Assembly (NCBI GenBank): GCA_035299085.1
Contig: DATGXG010000024.1
Coordinates: 186,001 to 250,000 of the forward strand
DNA length: 64,000 nt
DNA from: Bacteroidales bacterium
Lineage (GTDB): Bacteria; Bacteroidota; Bacteroidia; Bacteroidales; UBA10428
Direction of reading: 5' to 3'
Position numbers and translations under genes: made by a program. The notes below the pieces were generated by a model. The model was not told where the DNA came from, searched no databases, and saw nothing but the letters and a program-made list of their open reading frames with translations. How positions within the stretch are numbered: position 1 is the first letter of the stretch; each line of letters begins with the position of its first letter. Below are positions 21,801 through 29,032 of this stretch, in pieces.

Positions 21801-24037
21801 TTGCACAATCAGCCGGTGGAGCAATGTTTGTGGAAGGTTCAGGTTTGGTTGTTACCAAAATCAGGCTGATTAACAGCATTGTTACCGATAACCAGGGCCA
21901 GAACTCCGGAAACGGACATGGCATCAGAATGGTGGGTGCGGCCAATAACACGCTTGAAATTTACAATTCATTACTGTTTGATAATGCAGGCGGCAGTGAC
22001 GGAACCACAGTTGATATCCGGAATGATGCAGGTACTGTGATTACATGCCAGCAAAGCTATGTTAAGACACTGGCGACCGGAACCACGTTAACAGGTACTT
22101 ACAAAACCGGCGATCAGGCAAACCTGGGAGTATTAAAGGCTCCTTTGCCAGCTGCGTATGCCAATTCGTTGTTCATTAACAGTGCAACCAGCTTTGCGAT
22201 TAACTATGGTAACCCTGTGTATCTTACTAATGCCGGTGTGAATTATGATGCCACATTTACTGAGCGTAATGCAACGGATGGATTTGTCGATGCAGGTCCT
22301 ACGGAGTACAACGCGCTTAAGTTTGACAAGGCGCCTGAAATCAATAATCCGATTGCAGATGTCGAAGTGGCTATGAACGCCGAACCTTCTGAAATTGATC
22401 TCACTGACGTATTCCTTGACAGGGATGGCAATCCGTTCACCTATTCAGTGGTTTCAAACAATAACGGATCGGTTGTGGGCGCAGTTGTCAGCGGCACAAA
22501 ACTGACACTTACATATGCTGACAACTTGGAAGGTGATGCCAGGATTAAAGTTCGCGGTACCACTAACAGCAAATATGCCGAAGATGAATTCATTGTTCAT
22601 GTAGGTTTTGCACCTTATGTGGTCAACCCGGTTGCGGATATTTCAATTCCCAATATGAACGGCGGCAACTTCAGTGTTGATATGAACGGTGTATTTGCAG
22701 ATCCAGATAATGACGAATCTGATATTGCTTTAAGCGTGATCACCAATACCAGAACGGATCTCATAACAGGGGCAACATTCAACGGAAAGACTTTAAGCTA
22801 TACCGTTGCTGCAGGTCCTCAGGGAATCGCTGTTCTGACAATCAGGGCTAAGAGCGGTATCAGAACTGCCCTTACCACTGTAACAGTAAGTGTAGGTATA
22901 CCTCCGGTTGTACAGAACCCGATATCCAGTGTGGCTGTTTTGATGAATTCAGCACCTGTTACGCGTGATCTGTCGGCTACATTCCATGATCCTGACGGTA
23001 ATGATGCTGCCATTGTGAAAACAATTGAAGGCAATACCAATCCGTCACTTGTTACACCGGTTATATCAGGTAATACCCTTACACTGACGTTTGGGTCCAA
23101 CAAAACAGGCCAATCGGTTATTACAGTCAAGGGTGAATCTGACCAGCTGATGGTAAGCACTACTTTCAATGTAATTGTTACAAGTGCTCCCCAGTTAGTT
23201 GTTCTGAATCCCATTCAACCGGTTATGGTAATGAAAAATGCCGGAGACAGTGTTATTGATCTGACCAATGTATTCTACAACATGGGTGATCCCAATGCTG
23301 CGATTACAATTACAGTCACGGGTAATTCAAATCAATCACTGGTTTCAACGGGCATTTCAGGTAAAAGCCTGACGCTGGGTTTTGAACCCGACGCAGAAGG
23401 TGCGGCCGATATAACGCTGCATGCTGTATCAGGAGTCAACTCAATTGACCATACTTTTAAAGTAGGTGTTGGCAATATTGATCTGTTGGTTGTGAATACC
23501 CAGCCTGCCGATATGCAAATAAGCAACAATCCCGATGAGGAAACCGAAGTGGATATCTCACAGGTATTCTCTGTGGTTGGCAAACCCGATGCCGAGGTAA
23601 CTGTTGATTTCAGTTACACGAATCCTTCGCTGATTAATGCTTATATAAATACACAAACCCATAAACTGGTGATTTCCGCTGCAGGAAGCTCAACCGGATC
23701 GAGTGTATTTACGTTGACCGGCACGTATGGAAATGCAACAATTTCAACGCAGTTCACAGTAACCATCCTGGCAACAGGAGTACAGAGGATTGAGATACTC
23801 AATGTGACCCTGTATCCGAATCCCGTTTCATCAGTGCTTTATTGTGCAATTGAAAACGGCAAGGATGTTGTAAATGTGCAGATAGTTGCACTTACCGGTA
23901 TGGTAGTGAAATCGTTCGACAGATCGGTAATTGTTGAAGATGTTGCTGAAATAAATGTGGAAGATCTTGCTCACGGTTCATACCTGTTGAGGATCAATAC
24001 GCGTTCAGGTTCAGTAACCAGGATGTTTATCAAATAA
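15803..24037 (+). CDS. Giant type IX-secreted multimodular protein with GH99-like enzyme domain
   Basis: 2744 residues. Signal peptide 1-20. Beta-helix 1 (21-412) and beta-helix 2 (413-826) are internal duplicates: both carry HGGVFIFENS and a closing DAGAYE motif, as in choice-of-anchor Q proteins. A GH99-like barrel (829-1238) starts with GYQGWFSAQGDG and keeps the active-site pair in FDEMNEGTQIF (E1192 and E1195). Five repeats of about 105 residues follow (1240-1765), ending in motifs such as VEVDASDKVVGYK. Beta-helix 3 (1768-2172) ends DAGPTEY. Five Ig/cadherin-like repeats (2177-2655) come next. The C-terminus (about 2657-2744; LYPNPVSSVLY, SYLLRINTRSG) is a type A T9SS sorting domain. 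I infer a cell-surface or released glycanase with several carbohydrate-gripping modules. It lies 45 bp after the GH99-like lipoprotein. Confidence 0.88.
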   Translation: MRKLSLLLLFFLLLVPLARGQVTIGATDYGSDLQSAINAAADNDHITITGTLSLNGNVDLGGGVNTLTIDGESSAKIIFTAAARFIFEQAKTRTLKNLVIDGDSVADRGGVIKMGNAANLTLDGVTIDGGRSGSHGGAIAVSGSTLTLRNSTLSDNRSALSGGAIFAEGNSSVSLYGSKFLNNRAAAFADGADGKGAAIAMIGSNTPGMYAEGCLFYGNYSRNHGGVFIFENSTGLLVNCTLAKNKTLNAGGVAFLWGPVHLKFVNSTLAYNTTGGNTNSPCIKNIQNTNVLEFDNCILYENRDENGSGNELDIQSDVAHTITVNNSILSGYTSNLTINGTGNITGADIINPGLASDINTSGVLSLSGNSQAVNLGNGSFLTTLSITTDQSGKTRNFAGGKVDAGAYELNASSGSGFVTLNGTGYGADFGGAMIAATNGDTVKVFGVIDVTSSKDIDAGGNRVVIKGYDGATFRFSSAGAAGAGSRFVWANNANTGVERTFIDIDFIGDPKGQADQGAIITMTKPGTLNLVNVTMTGGYTTAGSGGAIRITSNGAILNATHCTFSNNKAWSNGGAIYVNNNALVVARDCRFLSNQAALRLTDGKGGAIAVNASPLNGLWADKCAFIGNRSFNHGGVFIFENSKATVMNSTIYGDTCKNAGAVAFIWNTANVTFINNTVAFNVTQASVGDGPGLKSNQAVNSITIRNCFFYKNQGITDGLYGDISCNEANTNINLSGTILQGGFNANTVTTGGMNIVGSSLVKPGISESLNGDYMLPLIDSTSQAVNLGDTTGISAWIAKDQRNFTRNFQFGKADAGAYEMAGVTGPMPGGNYPDSSAFKSYTGLSMSGYQGWFSAQGDGSGQNWVHYAKNGTFGPGSCVIDYWPDMREATSSEKFSTSFLKGSDTAYVYSPYIPATVSRHFRWMKEYGVDGVFMQRFVVDIMNPATKERLNQVLINAIQAAKANHRAISVMYDLSGIDTTSRSAQEYLDIIKNDWNELKNSVGIFNYGDGIKGENQPMLYHSSKANGGKPYPLVTIWGAGFNDGRKYNTGFVSRVVDIFQNDDMLGGCAVMLGVPTYWRNGGSDVVTGAEYTQLINLIKKVDIVLPWHTGRFNRTDFTGSTYQNLVSGDVTWCNTNDVDYVPVISPGFSWKNLKGDASLTGKPRENGMYYWDMAKAAINCGVKMLYTGMFDEMNEGTQIFKVDNNPPSNAIPFLTYSPNAQDHYLWISGEIRRALNGESTMGNELPVRASATGFTSTYGFTRSDSIVGRTLVALNQATSDHKVYYADPYSVPDGAPTVNAKRDTSLFRNELKLIADTIDLKSYDQYLRLVEVDASDKVVGYKAILLDTAVLGSIADSTGFTDLSVNFRPSYTQVGYTVLQGNPDQGNTYWAASIQETSDFSGMFYRTSRDTSVFNVPMSTLSTGISVAEGDYIPVIEVNSDDQVLGFKVFRITKPQIGRLVNPSTDLLHSSFQVTYADPVAKLNINTAEGYILYRTGLAAAAADLPFYGAPYSNYSNVFNTVAVTGEFKYITGQVISFIEIKDGAIVGYGKYVLNPIPQVSVQLKADPDLDLGNHSIISLGEAAPAGHKVYLYPAANPTDETPRIGLDYAEIAPLYSQQVTATGVSVAAKANDIYFLVETDAGNSVIGFTALTLAPEDISIFADPAVHKLQSTYSVDVIGKTTSGKIDVSVTPAAGHTVYISDVMAEISRMPVYRSKTANNPELHAYSTSVSLDASMGNNLIIAEYDNAGELTGIAIEEARDSVLQVYYVAETGNDANNGTKYNPYKTLEKALTHVTGITPLDSAITIHVSGTIQLQPPAVAGNGTQITGSVKILGSDAATIKAAPNSRALELSDARFYFENVVITGGNTASANGGSGVYLHGTRTTSATFKNVSFTNNTIAEGGQYGGGLRIVGANARFTSCVFEGNHGRNRGGAIAIAHGATDATADYSIVFDGCYIANNTSHFVGTVEGHGGGFFITNSEAGHLNVDIINSTIQGNIAQSAGGAMFVEGSGLVVTKIRLINSIVTDNQGQNSGNGHGIRMVGAANNTLEIYNSLLFDNAGGSDGTTVDIRNDAGTVITCQQSYVKTLATGTTLTGTYKTGDQANLGVLKAPLPAAYANSLFINSATSFAINYGNPVYLTNAGVNYDATFTERNATDGFVDAGPTEYNALKFDKAPEINNPIADVEVAMNAEPSEIDLTDVFLDRDGNPFTYSVVSNNNGSVVGAVVSGTKLTLTYADNLEGDARIKVRGTTNSKYAEDEFIVHVGFAPYVVNPVADISIPNMNGGNFSVDMNGVFADPDNDESDIALSVITNTRTDLITGATFNGKTLSYTVAAGPQGIAVLTIRAKSGIRTALTTVTVSVGIPPVVQNPISSVAVLMNSAPVTRDLSATFHDPDGNDAAIVKTIEGNTNPSLVTPVISGNTLTLTFGSNKTGQSVITVKGESDQLMVSTTFNVIVTSAPQLVVLNPIQPVMVMKNAGDSVIDLTNVFYNMGDPNAAITITVTGNSNQSLVSTGISGKSLTLGFEPDAEGAADITLHAVSGVNSIDHTFKVGVGNIDLLVVNTQPADMQISNNPDEETEVDISQVFSVVGKPDAEVTVDFSYTNPSLINAYINTQTHKLVISAAGSSTGSSVFTLTGTYGNATISTQFTVTILATGVQRIEILNVTLYPNPVSSVLYCAIENGKDVVNVQIVALTGMVVKSFDRSVIVEDVAEINVEDLAHGSYLLRINTRSGSVTRMFIK

Positions 24038-24047
24038 TGAGTTTATG

Positions 24048-24080
24048 AAAAGAAGCCAGACTGATCTGGCTTCTTTTCTT
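24048..24080 (+). terminator. Rho-independent terminator after the giant protein gene
   Basis: AAAAGAAGCCAGA (24048-24060) pairs with TCTGGCTTCTTTT (24065-24077) across a CTGA loop, and a T-rich tract follows. It separates the susC-to-giant operon from the GH92 gene, which would then need its own promoter or read-through. Confidence 0.8.
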
Positions 24081-24129
24081 TTCTTAAGAAAAAATCTCAA
24101 CTTAGCTTTATATGATAAATCGTTACAAA

Positions 24130-26328
24130 ATGAAGTACCTGATACTGACTTCCCTGATTGTACTTTTCATTGAATCATGCACAAAAACGGATCCCCTGAA
24201 ATATGTCGATCCCCGCATCGGTAATGTTGGTTTAATCCTGGAACCGACGCGTCCTACAGTACAACTCCCTAACCAGCTGATCAGGATGTATCCGAATCGT
24301 AAGGATTATCTTGACGACCAGATAACTTCATTTCCCTTAACCCTGATTTCACACCGTAATGGTGAGTTTTTCGGCATTATGCCTTTCACGGGAGATGCTT
24401 CGGATCAATGGAGAATCGTATCATTCTGGGATCAAAACGAAGAAATTACAACTCCCTATTATTATTCCGTTTTACTTCAGAATTATAACACCAGGGTTGA
24501 ATTCGTACCCGGTATAAAATCAGGTTTTTTCAGGTTCACTTTCCCTGAAAATCAGATAAAAAATATTGCGCTTCTTAACATGAACAAAGGAAACTGGCAA
24601 CAGCTCTCAGACAATGCCTTTTCAGGAATTGAAATGGTTGAAGGCATGAAAGCTTTTGTTTATGCCGAATTAAACCAAAAAGCGAAATTCAGTTACGACT
24701 CAGCAAGTCACAGGGCGCTTCTTCATTTGAATTCACCCGGGGAATCCACCGCTGAATTCAGGTATGCCATTTCATTTATAAGTTCTGACCAGGCTAAAGA
24801 GAATCTTAAAAATGAAAGGACAGGATCCACATTTGAAAGTATGGAAAAAAATGCCCGGGATGCCTGGAGCAAAGCACTGGGGAAAATAATTGTAAAGGGA
24901 GGAACGGAAGAACAGAAACGGACTTTTTACACAGCCCTTTACCGTAGTTATGAGAGAATGGTTGATGTGACCGAAGGCAGTCAATACTACAGCAACTATG
25001 ACAAACAGATTCATAAAGCCGACAGGCCTTTTTATGTCGACGACTGGATATGGGATACCTATCTTGCACTTCATCCGTTACGTTGCATTCTTGACCCGCA
25101 ACTTGAATCTGAGATGATCAATTCGTATATCAATATGTATGTGCAAAGCGGATGGCTTCCTACTTTCCCGGTTTTATGGGGGGATAACCCCTGTATGAAC
25201 GGGTTTCATTCGACCATTATGATACTTGACGGATGGATGAAAGGCGTTCCCGCCATTAATATTGAAAAAGCTTATGAAGCCATGAAAAAGAACGCCATGG
25301 AGGCAACCATGCTGCCATGGGAAAATGGCCCTGCCTGCCGGCTTGATTTCTTCTACCAGAAAAACGGCTTTTATCCAGCCTTGAAACCGGGTGAAAAAGA
25401 AACAGAGCCCCTTGTACACTCTTTTGAAAAAAGACAGGCGGTTGCCATAACGCTTGGCCATAGTTATGACGACTGGGCGCTGGCAAGGGTGGCAGAAAAG
25501 CTGGGCAAAAAGGAGGATCAGGAGCTTTTTGATTCCCGCTCAAAGTATTACAGGAATCTCTACAATGCCGGTAAGGGATTTTTCATGCCCAAAGATGAAA
25601 AAGGTGAATGGATCGACATTGATCCGGTTTTTGACGGAGGTATGGGCGGCCGTGACTATTATGATGAAAATAATGGGTGGACCTATCTCTGGCAGGTTCA
25701 GCATGATATTCCCGGACTCATCGAACTGATGGGCGGAGAAGAGAAATTTATTCAACGACTGGATCAGCTTTTCAGGGAACCGCTGGGAAGAAGTAAATAC
25801 GAAATGTGGGCTAAATTCCCTGATTTTTCTGGCATTACAGGACAGTTTTCAATGGGAAATGAGCCCTCGTTCCATATACCCTATCTATATAATTTCACCT
25901 CACAACCCTGGAAAACGCAAAGGAGGATCCGGGCACTTCTGAACAACTGGTTCCCGGATAACATTTTCGGAATTCCCGGTGATGAGGATGGCGGAGGCAT
26001 GTCGGCATTTGTGGTTTTTTCATCCATGGGCTTTTATCCTGTAGTTCCCGGAATTCCGGTATATACAATCGGAAGTCCCGTGTTTGATGAGATTTCTTTA
26101 CGTCTGCCCGACAATAAAAAATTCAGGATTGTGGCTGAAAACAACAGCGAAAAAAATGTATATGTTCAGAAAGCCATACTGAATGGTAAAGTACTTACCG
26201 GTCCATGGTTCACACATGCAGAATTGATGAATGGCGGTGAACTGAGGTTAACAATGGGTCCACTTCCCAACAAAGAGTGGGGAAATAATACAAACTTATT
26301 TAAACAACTCCCGGGATTAAGAGAATAG
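24130..26328 (+). CDS. GH92-family alpha-mannosidase-type lipoprotein (atypical N-terminus)
   Basis: 732 residues from the ATG at 24130, which gives a lipoprotein signal (LIVLFIESCTK); an ATG at 24112 is also possible. The (alpha/alpha)6 barrel of GH92 is clear: FYVDDWIWDTYLALHPL, GWLPTFPVLWGDNPCM, GNEPSFHIPYLYN and FGIPGDEDGGGMSAF with SSMGFYPVVPG. The family uses Ca2+ and an acidic base to remove alpha-linked mannose by inversion. The N-terminal domain is unusual: instead of the common glycine/histidine-rich entry motif, it reads RIGNVGLILEPTRPTVQLPNQL. It probably belongs to a divergent subgroup whose linkage preference may differ. Its position suggests trimming of mannosides released by the GH99-like domain. 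Confidence 0.88.
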   Translation: MKYLILTSLIVLFIESCTKTDPLKYVDPRIGNVGLILEPTRPTVQLPNQLIRMYPNRKDYLDDQITSFPLTLISHRNGEFFGIMPFTGDASDQWRIVSFWDQNEEITTPYYYSVLLQNYNTRVEFVPGIKSGFFRFTFPENQIKNIALLNMNKGNWQQLSDNAFSGIEMVEGMKAFVYAELNQKAKFSYDSASHRALLHLNSPGESTAEFRYAISFISSDQAKENLKNERTGSTFESMEKNARDAWSKALGKIIVKGGTEEQKRTFYTALYRSYERMVDVTEGSQYYSNYDKQIHKADRPFYVDDWIWDTYLALHPLRCILDPQLESEMINSYINMYVQSGWLPTFPVLWGDNPCMNGFHSTIMILDGWMKGVPAINIEKAYEAMKKNAMEATMLPWENGPACRLDFFYQKNGFYPALKPGEKETEPLVHSFEKRQAVAITLGHSYDDWALARVAEKLGKKEDQELFDSRSKYYRNLYNAGKGFFMPKDEKGEWIDIDPVFDGGMGGRDYYDENNGWTYLWQVQHDIPGLIELMGGEEKFIQRLDQLFREPLGRSKYEMWAKFPDFSGITGQFSMGNEPSFHIPYLYNFTSQPWKTQRRIRALLNNWFPDNIFGIPGDEDGGGMSAFVVFSSMGFYPVVPGIPVYTIGSPVFDEISLRLPDNKKFRIVAENNSEKNVYVQKAILNGKVLTGPWFTHAELMNGGELRLTMGPLPNKEWGNNTNLFKQLPGLRE

Positions 26329-26353
26329 CTTGGTTTTTGTTAGTGGTTAAATT

Positions 26354-26380
26354 TGGCCCGGTTTAAAGCCGGGCCATTGT
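26354..26380 (+). terminator. Terminator between GH92 and the convergent MFS gene
   Basis: TGGCCCGG (26354-26361) pairs with CCGGGCCA (26369-26376) around TTTAAAG, followed by TTGTTTT. It may work in both directions, since the MFS gene ends at 26390 on the other strand. Confidence 0.75.
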
Positions 26381-26389
26381 TTTATAATG

Positions 26390-27616
26390 CTATTTTGCGA
26401 GTTGTTTTCTTTTCGCAAAATAGAGGTAACTGAATGCAATGATAAGTACGGCTGGAACTATTGCCATATACAAAAGTGTATTTGCCCCTGCCGCCAATTG
26501 GATGCCCTTTAATAGACCAGGGTCAGATGCAGCCTCCGCTGTCGTCAAAGCATTTATTCTTGCGTCATAAATAGCGCCAAGTACCGGCTGGGCAATAGCC
26601 CCGCCAAGGAAACCGATACCTCCCATAATGGCCAGTCCGAGTGCGCCGCTCTGGGGAATATTCTCTGATGCAAAGCCCAGCATTGACGGCCAGAAAAAGG
26701 CCACTCCCAATGCAAAAACAGCGGCTGCAAGAAACACCATCGAACCTGATGTATTGCCTAAAAGAACTAATCCTGCAAAAGCCAGGATGGCTGATGTGAG
26801 CAACACAACGGTTGAACGCATGTTGTGTATTAATGTACCGCCAAACTGGCGGGCAAGTGCCATAATCCCGGATATCCATACAAGCAGCAGGATGGGATTA
26901 TCGGAAACATTCGACATTAATGCAGCAATCCACTGGTTTGTCCCAAGTTCGGTGGCTGCTGTAAGAAGCATACAACAGGCTATGAAAATAAACAGGGGGC
27001 TTACACAGGCTTTGAGCATTTGCTTGTAGCTGAAACCAGAGACCACTCTTTCAGTCTGGGGAAATTTCTTATTCAGGAACCAGATACCGTACCATAGAGT
27101 GGGTATAAGCATGGCCCCCATTGATACTCTCCAGTCGGTGACACCGGTCTTATTGAAAATATACACCATCAGACCGCCTATGACGATGCCTGTGGGAAAC
27201 CAGGCATGAAACCGGTTAAGCCTGCGGGTTTTTTCATCGGTGTACATGCTGGTGATAAGAGGGTTGCAGGCAGCTTCCACGCTTCCGTTACCAATGCCCA
27301 CCAACAGGGTGGAAACAAAGAGTGTCCAGAAACCGGTTGCAAAAATGGTCATGATAATTCCGGCTACATGACAAATAAAGGCAATCAATATGATCTTTCC
27401 GATACCAATGATGTCCACTAACGGTCCGCCAAAAACCATGGCCAGTGTAAAGCCCCAGAATGCCGTTCCGACAATCCAGCCAACCTGTGTATGGCTGAGG
27501 TTAAACTCATCAACCCAAATCTCAACAAAAGAACCTCTTGTGGCAAATGCAAGTGCAGTAACCACTAATGCCACGCAACTGGCACTGAACAATGCTGATT
27601 TATTGATGGAATTCAT
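26390..27616 (-). CDS. MFS sugar transporter
   Basis: 408 residues from the ATG at 27616 (MNSINKSALFSASCVALVV). The reading frame is open further upstream, but that extension runs through a terminator and has no coding character. The protein has about 12 hydrophobic helices, with internal MFS-like segments (GWIVGTAFWGFTLAMVFGGPLVD; GVAFFWPSMLGFASENIPQSGALGLAIMGGIGFLGG). It would move a monosaccharide or disaccharide across the inner membrane. The location between GH92 and GH5/deacetylase genes suggests a mannose or related hydrolysis product, but the substrate is not visible in the sequence. Confidence 0.82.
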   Translation of the reverse strand: MNSINKSALFSASCVALVVTALAFATRGSFVEIWVDEFNLSHTQVGWIVGTAFWGFTLAMVFGGPLVDIIGIGKIILIAFICHVAGIIMTIFATGFWTLFVSTLLVGIGNGSVEAACNPLITSMYTDEKTRRLNRFHAWFPTGIVIGGLMVYIFNKTGVTDWRVSMGAMLIPTLWYGIWFLNKKFPQTERVVSGFSYKQMLKACVSPLFIFIACCMLLTAATELGTNQWIAALMSNVSDNPILLLVWISGIMALARQFGGTLIHNMRSTVVLLTSAILAFAGLVLLGNTSGSMVFLAAAVFALGVAFFWPSMLGFASENIPQSGALGLAIMGGIGFLGGAIAQPVLGAIYDARINALTTAEAASDPGLLKGIQLAAGANTLLYMAIVPAVLIIAFSYLYFAKRKQLAK

Positions 27617-27678
27617 TGTAATGAGAATTAGTAAGTAATCGGAATGGTTACTTAAATATACTATATAATTCTCATTTT

Positions 27679-27715
27679 CAAAAAAAAGCCCTGTAATGAA
27701 CTTAATTACAGGGCT
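27679..27715 (-). terminator. Terminator downstream of the 45-aa gene
   Basis: On the minus strand AGCCCTGTAAT pairs with ATTACAGGGCT (stem arms at 27705-27715 and 27687-27697, loop of 7) and is followed by a run of Ts (A-tract at 27680-27687 on the plus strand). It separates the small gene from the MFS gene. Confidence 0.85.
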
Positions 27716-27737
27716 GAGCATGATGAAAGGAAAAGAA

Positions 27738-27875
27738 TCATTTTCCTTTCCTCTTTGATGATTTGTCCGACATGGTTTTTGCAGCAGCCGATTTTTCTTC
27801 CTTGCTTGATTTCTGATCTCTCATAGTCTTTGAAGCTTCACTCGCTGACTTTTTATCTTCCGTTTTCTTTGCCAT
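27738..27875 (-). CDS. Small lysine/serine-rich protein, 45 aa
   Basis: I read an ORF from the ATG at 27875 to a TGA at 27738-27740. The product begins MAKKTEDKKSASEASKTMRD and ends SKRKGK, with two related halves (SASEASKTMRD and SAAAKTMSDKSS). It is highly basic and likely disordered. Small proteins of this look (AKK start, ASEASK, an internal repeat) recur in Bacteroidota by my recollection, with no assigned function. A strong terminator directly downstream supports it being a real transcription unit. The gene lies 63 bp after the deacetylase-like gene on the same strand. Confidence 0.6.
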   Translation of the reverse strand: MAKKTEDKKSASEASKTMRDQKSSKEEKSAAAKTMSDKSSKRKGK

Positions 27876-27938
27876 AACGCTTATATTTTGATTAATCTAA
27901 ACATTATAACAATTCGAATTACAGAAAGTTGCTGATGT

Positions 27939-29009
27939 TTATCCTACAAATTGAGCTGCCATTTCCGAAGGAGTCACCCACTGCACCGAAGATCCGAATG
28001 CCTTTTGTATGCGTTCTGCCAGTGTTGCCAGTCCCTGAAGGCCAAGCTCAGTGCCTTGTGTAAAAAGCGACTGCCAGTGTGTGACAATTACGGCAGGATA
28101 TCCGCCATCGATCAGGTCCTTTATCCGTCCCGTTTTTCCATCCTGAGATACAAGCCGGTCTATCCCGTTTTTTATAAAATCTACACGTCCTTTTTCATCG
28201 GCTATCTCCATGCTCCAGAAAGTATCACCTGCATTGGCGGGTATGCTGACAACCTTTTGATTTCTTTCCGTGTCATCATACTCAACCGACATTGGGACCG
28301 GTTTTTCAGTATCCTCTGAAAAATGAAGAAAATACCAGGTCAGATTGCGTTTATAAAGGTTCCACTGGGCATCGCCAAGAGCTTTGGCAAATTTCTTTTC
28401 CACATCAATACCTGAAACCCAGGGACAGGTAATTCCTTTCGGTTCCATGCCCACATTGCTAAGTATCTGAAAAGCAAGCGTGAAATACTCGACAATTTCA
28501 TCAGGTTGAGCCTGTGTAATCCAGGCATCTTCATAGATATGCATATACCCGCCGGTTTTCAGGTTATAGGCATTAAGATGAGTCAGGTATTCAGGAGTCA
28601 TATCAAACCGGGTCGCGATTCTTTCCCGCACCAGCCGCAGAAATTCCAGTAAATGATCCTGCGGCACTTTCTTCAGGGATTTATCAATTCTTCCCAGGCA
28701 GCTTGGCATGGGTATAAGCGTGAGTTTCCCGCGGATATCATACTTGTCGAATGTATCCGCCACCCTGCGGGTGAATTCATGCGGAATCAGCAACGGCGTT
28801 TCATAACCGGGTATCTCATAAAAAAGCGGGTCAACCGGTGAACCGTCGTCAATGAAAAGACAAATGGGAGCAGGACCTTTATAATTCACCGGAGACCGTG
28901 CGATCTGAGGCTCAACTGAGAGCCCTTTAACAACCGATGGCATGGCGCCCATCAGTAAACCGGATCCGGTCAATTGCAACATCCGTCGACGGGAATAACT
29001 ATTTTCCAT
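27939..29009 (-). CDS. Tat-exported polysaccharide-deacetylase-like protein
   Basis: 356 residues. The N-terminus has a twin-arginine-type signal (YSRRRMLQLTGSGLL, then a hydrophobic stretch). PICLFIDDGSPVDPLFYE at about 47-64 resembles the first NodB/CE4 motif, where the aspartates help bind metal; TLIPMPSCLG and the TGGYMHIYEDAW and VTHWQSL segments would provide further barrel strands. The classical H-x-x-x-H metal motif is not obvious, so it may be a divergent member of the glycoside hydrolase/deacetylase superfamily. It follows the GH5 gene by 23 bp and is probably in the NUDIX-regulator operon. A role in removing acetyl groups from a mannan would fit but is inference. Confidence 0.55.
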   Translation of the reverse strand: MENSYSRRRMLQLTGSGLLMGAMPSVVKGLSVEPQIARSPVNYKGPAPICLFIDDGSPVDPLFYEIPGYETPLLIPHEFTRRVADTFDKYDIRGKLTLIPMPSCLGRIDKSLKKVPQDHLLEFLRLVRERIATRFDMTPEYLTHLNAYNLKTGGYMHIYEDAWITQAQPDEIVEYFTLAFQILSNVGMEPKGITCPWVSGIDVEKKFAKALGDAQWNLYKRNLTWYFLHFSEDTEKPVPMSVEYDDTERNQKVVSIPANAGDTFWSMEIADEKGRVDFIKNGIDRLVSQDGKTGRIKDLIDGGYPAVIVTHWQSLFTQGTELGLQGLATLAERIQKAFGSSVQWVTPSEMAAQFVG

Positions 29010-29032
29010 CTCTGTATAAATTCAATTCAGTT

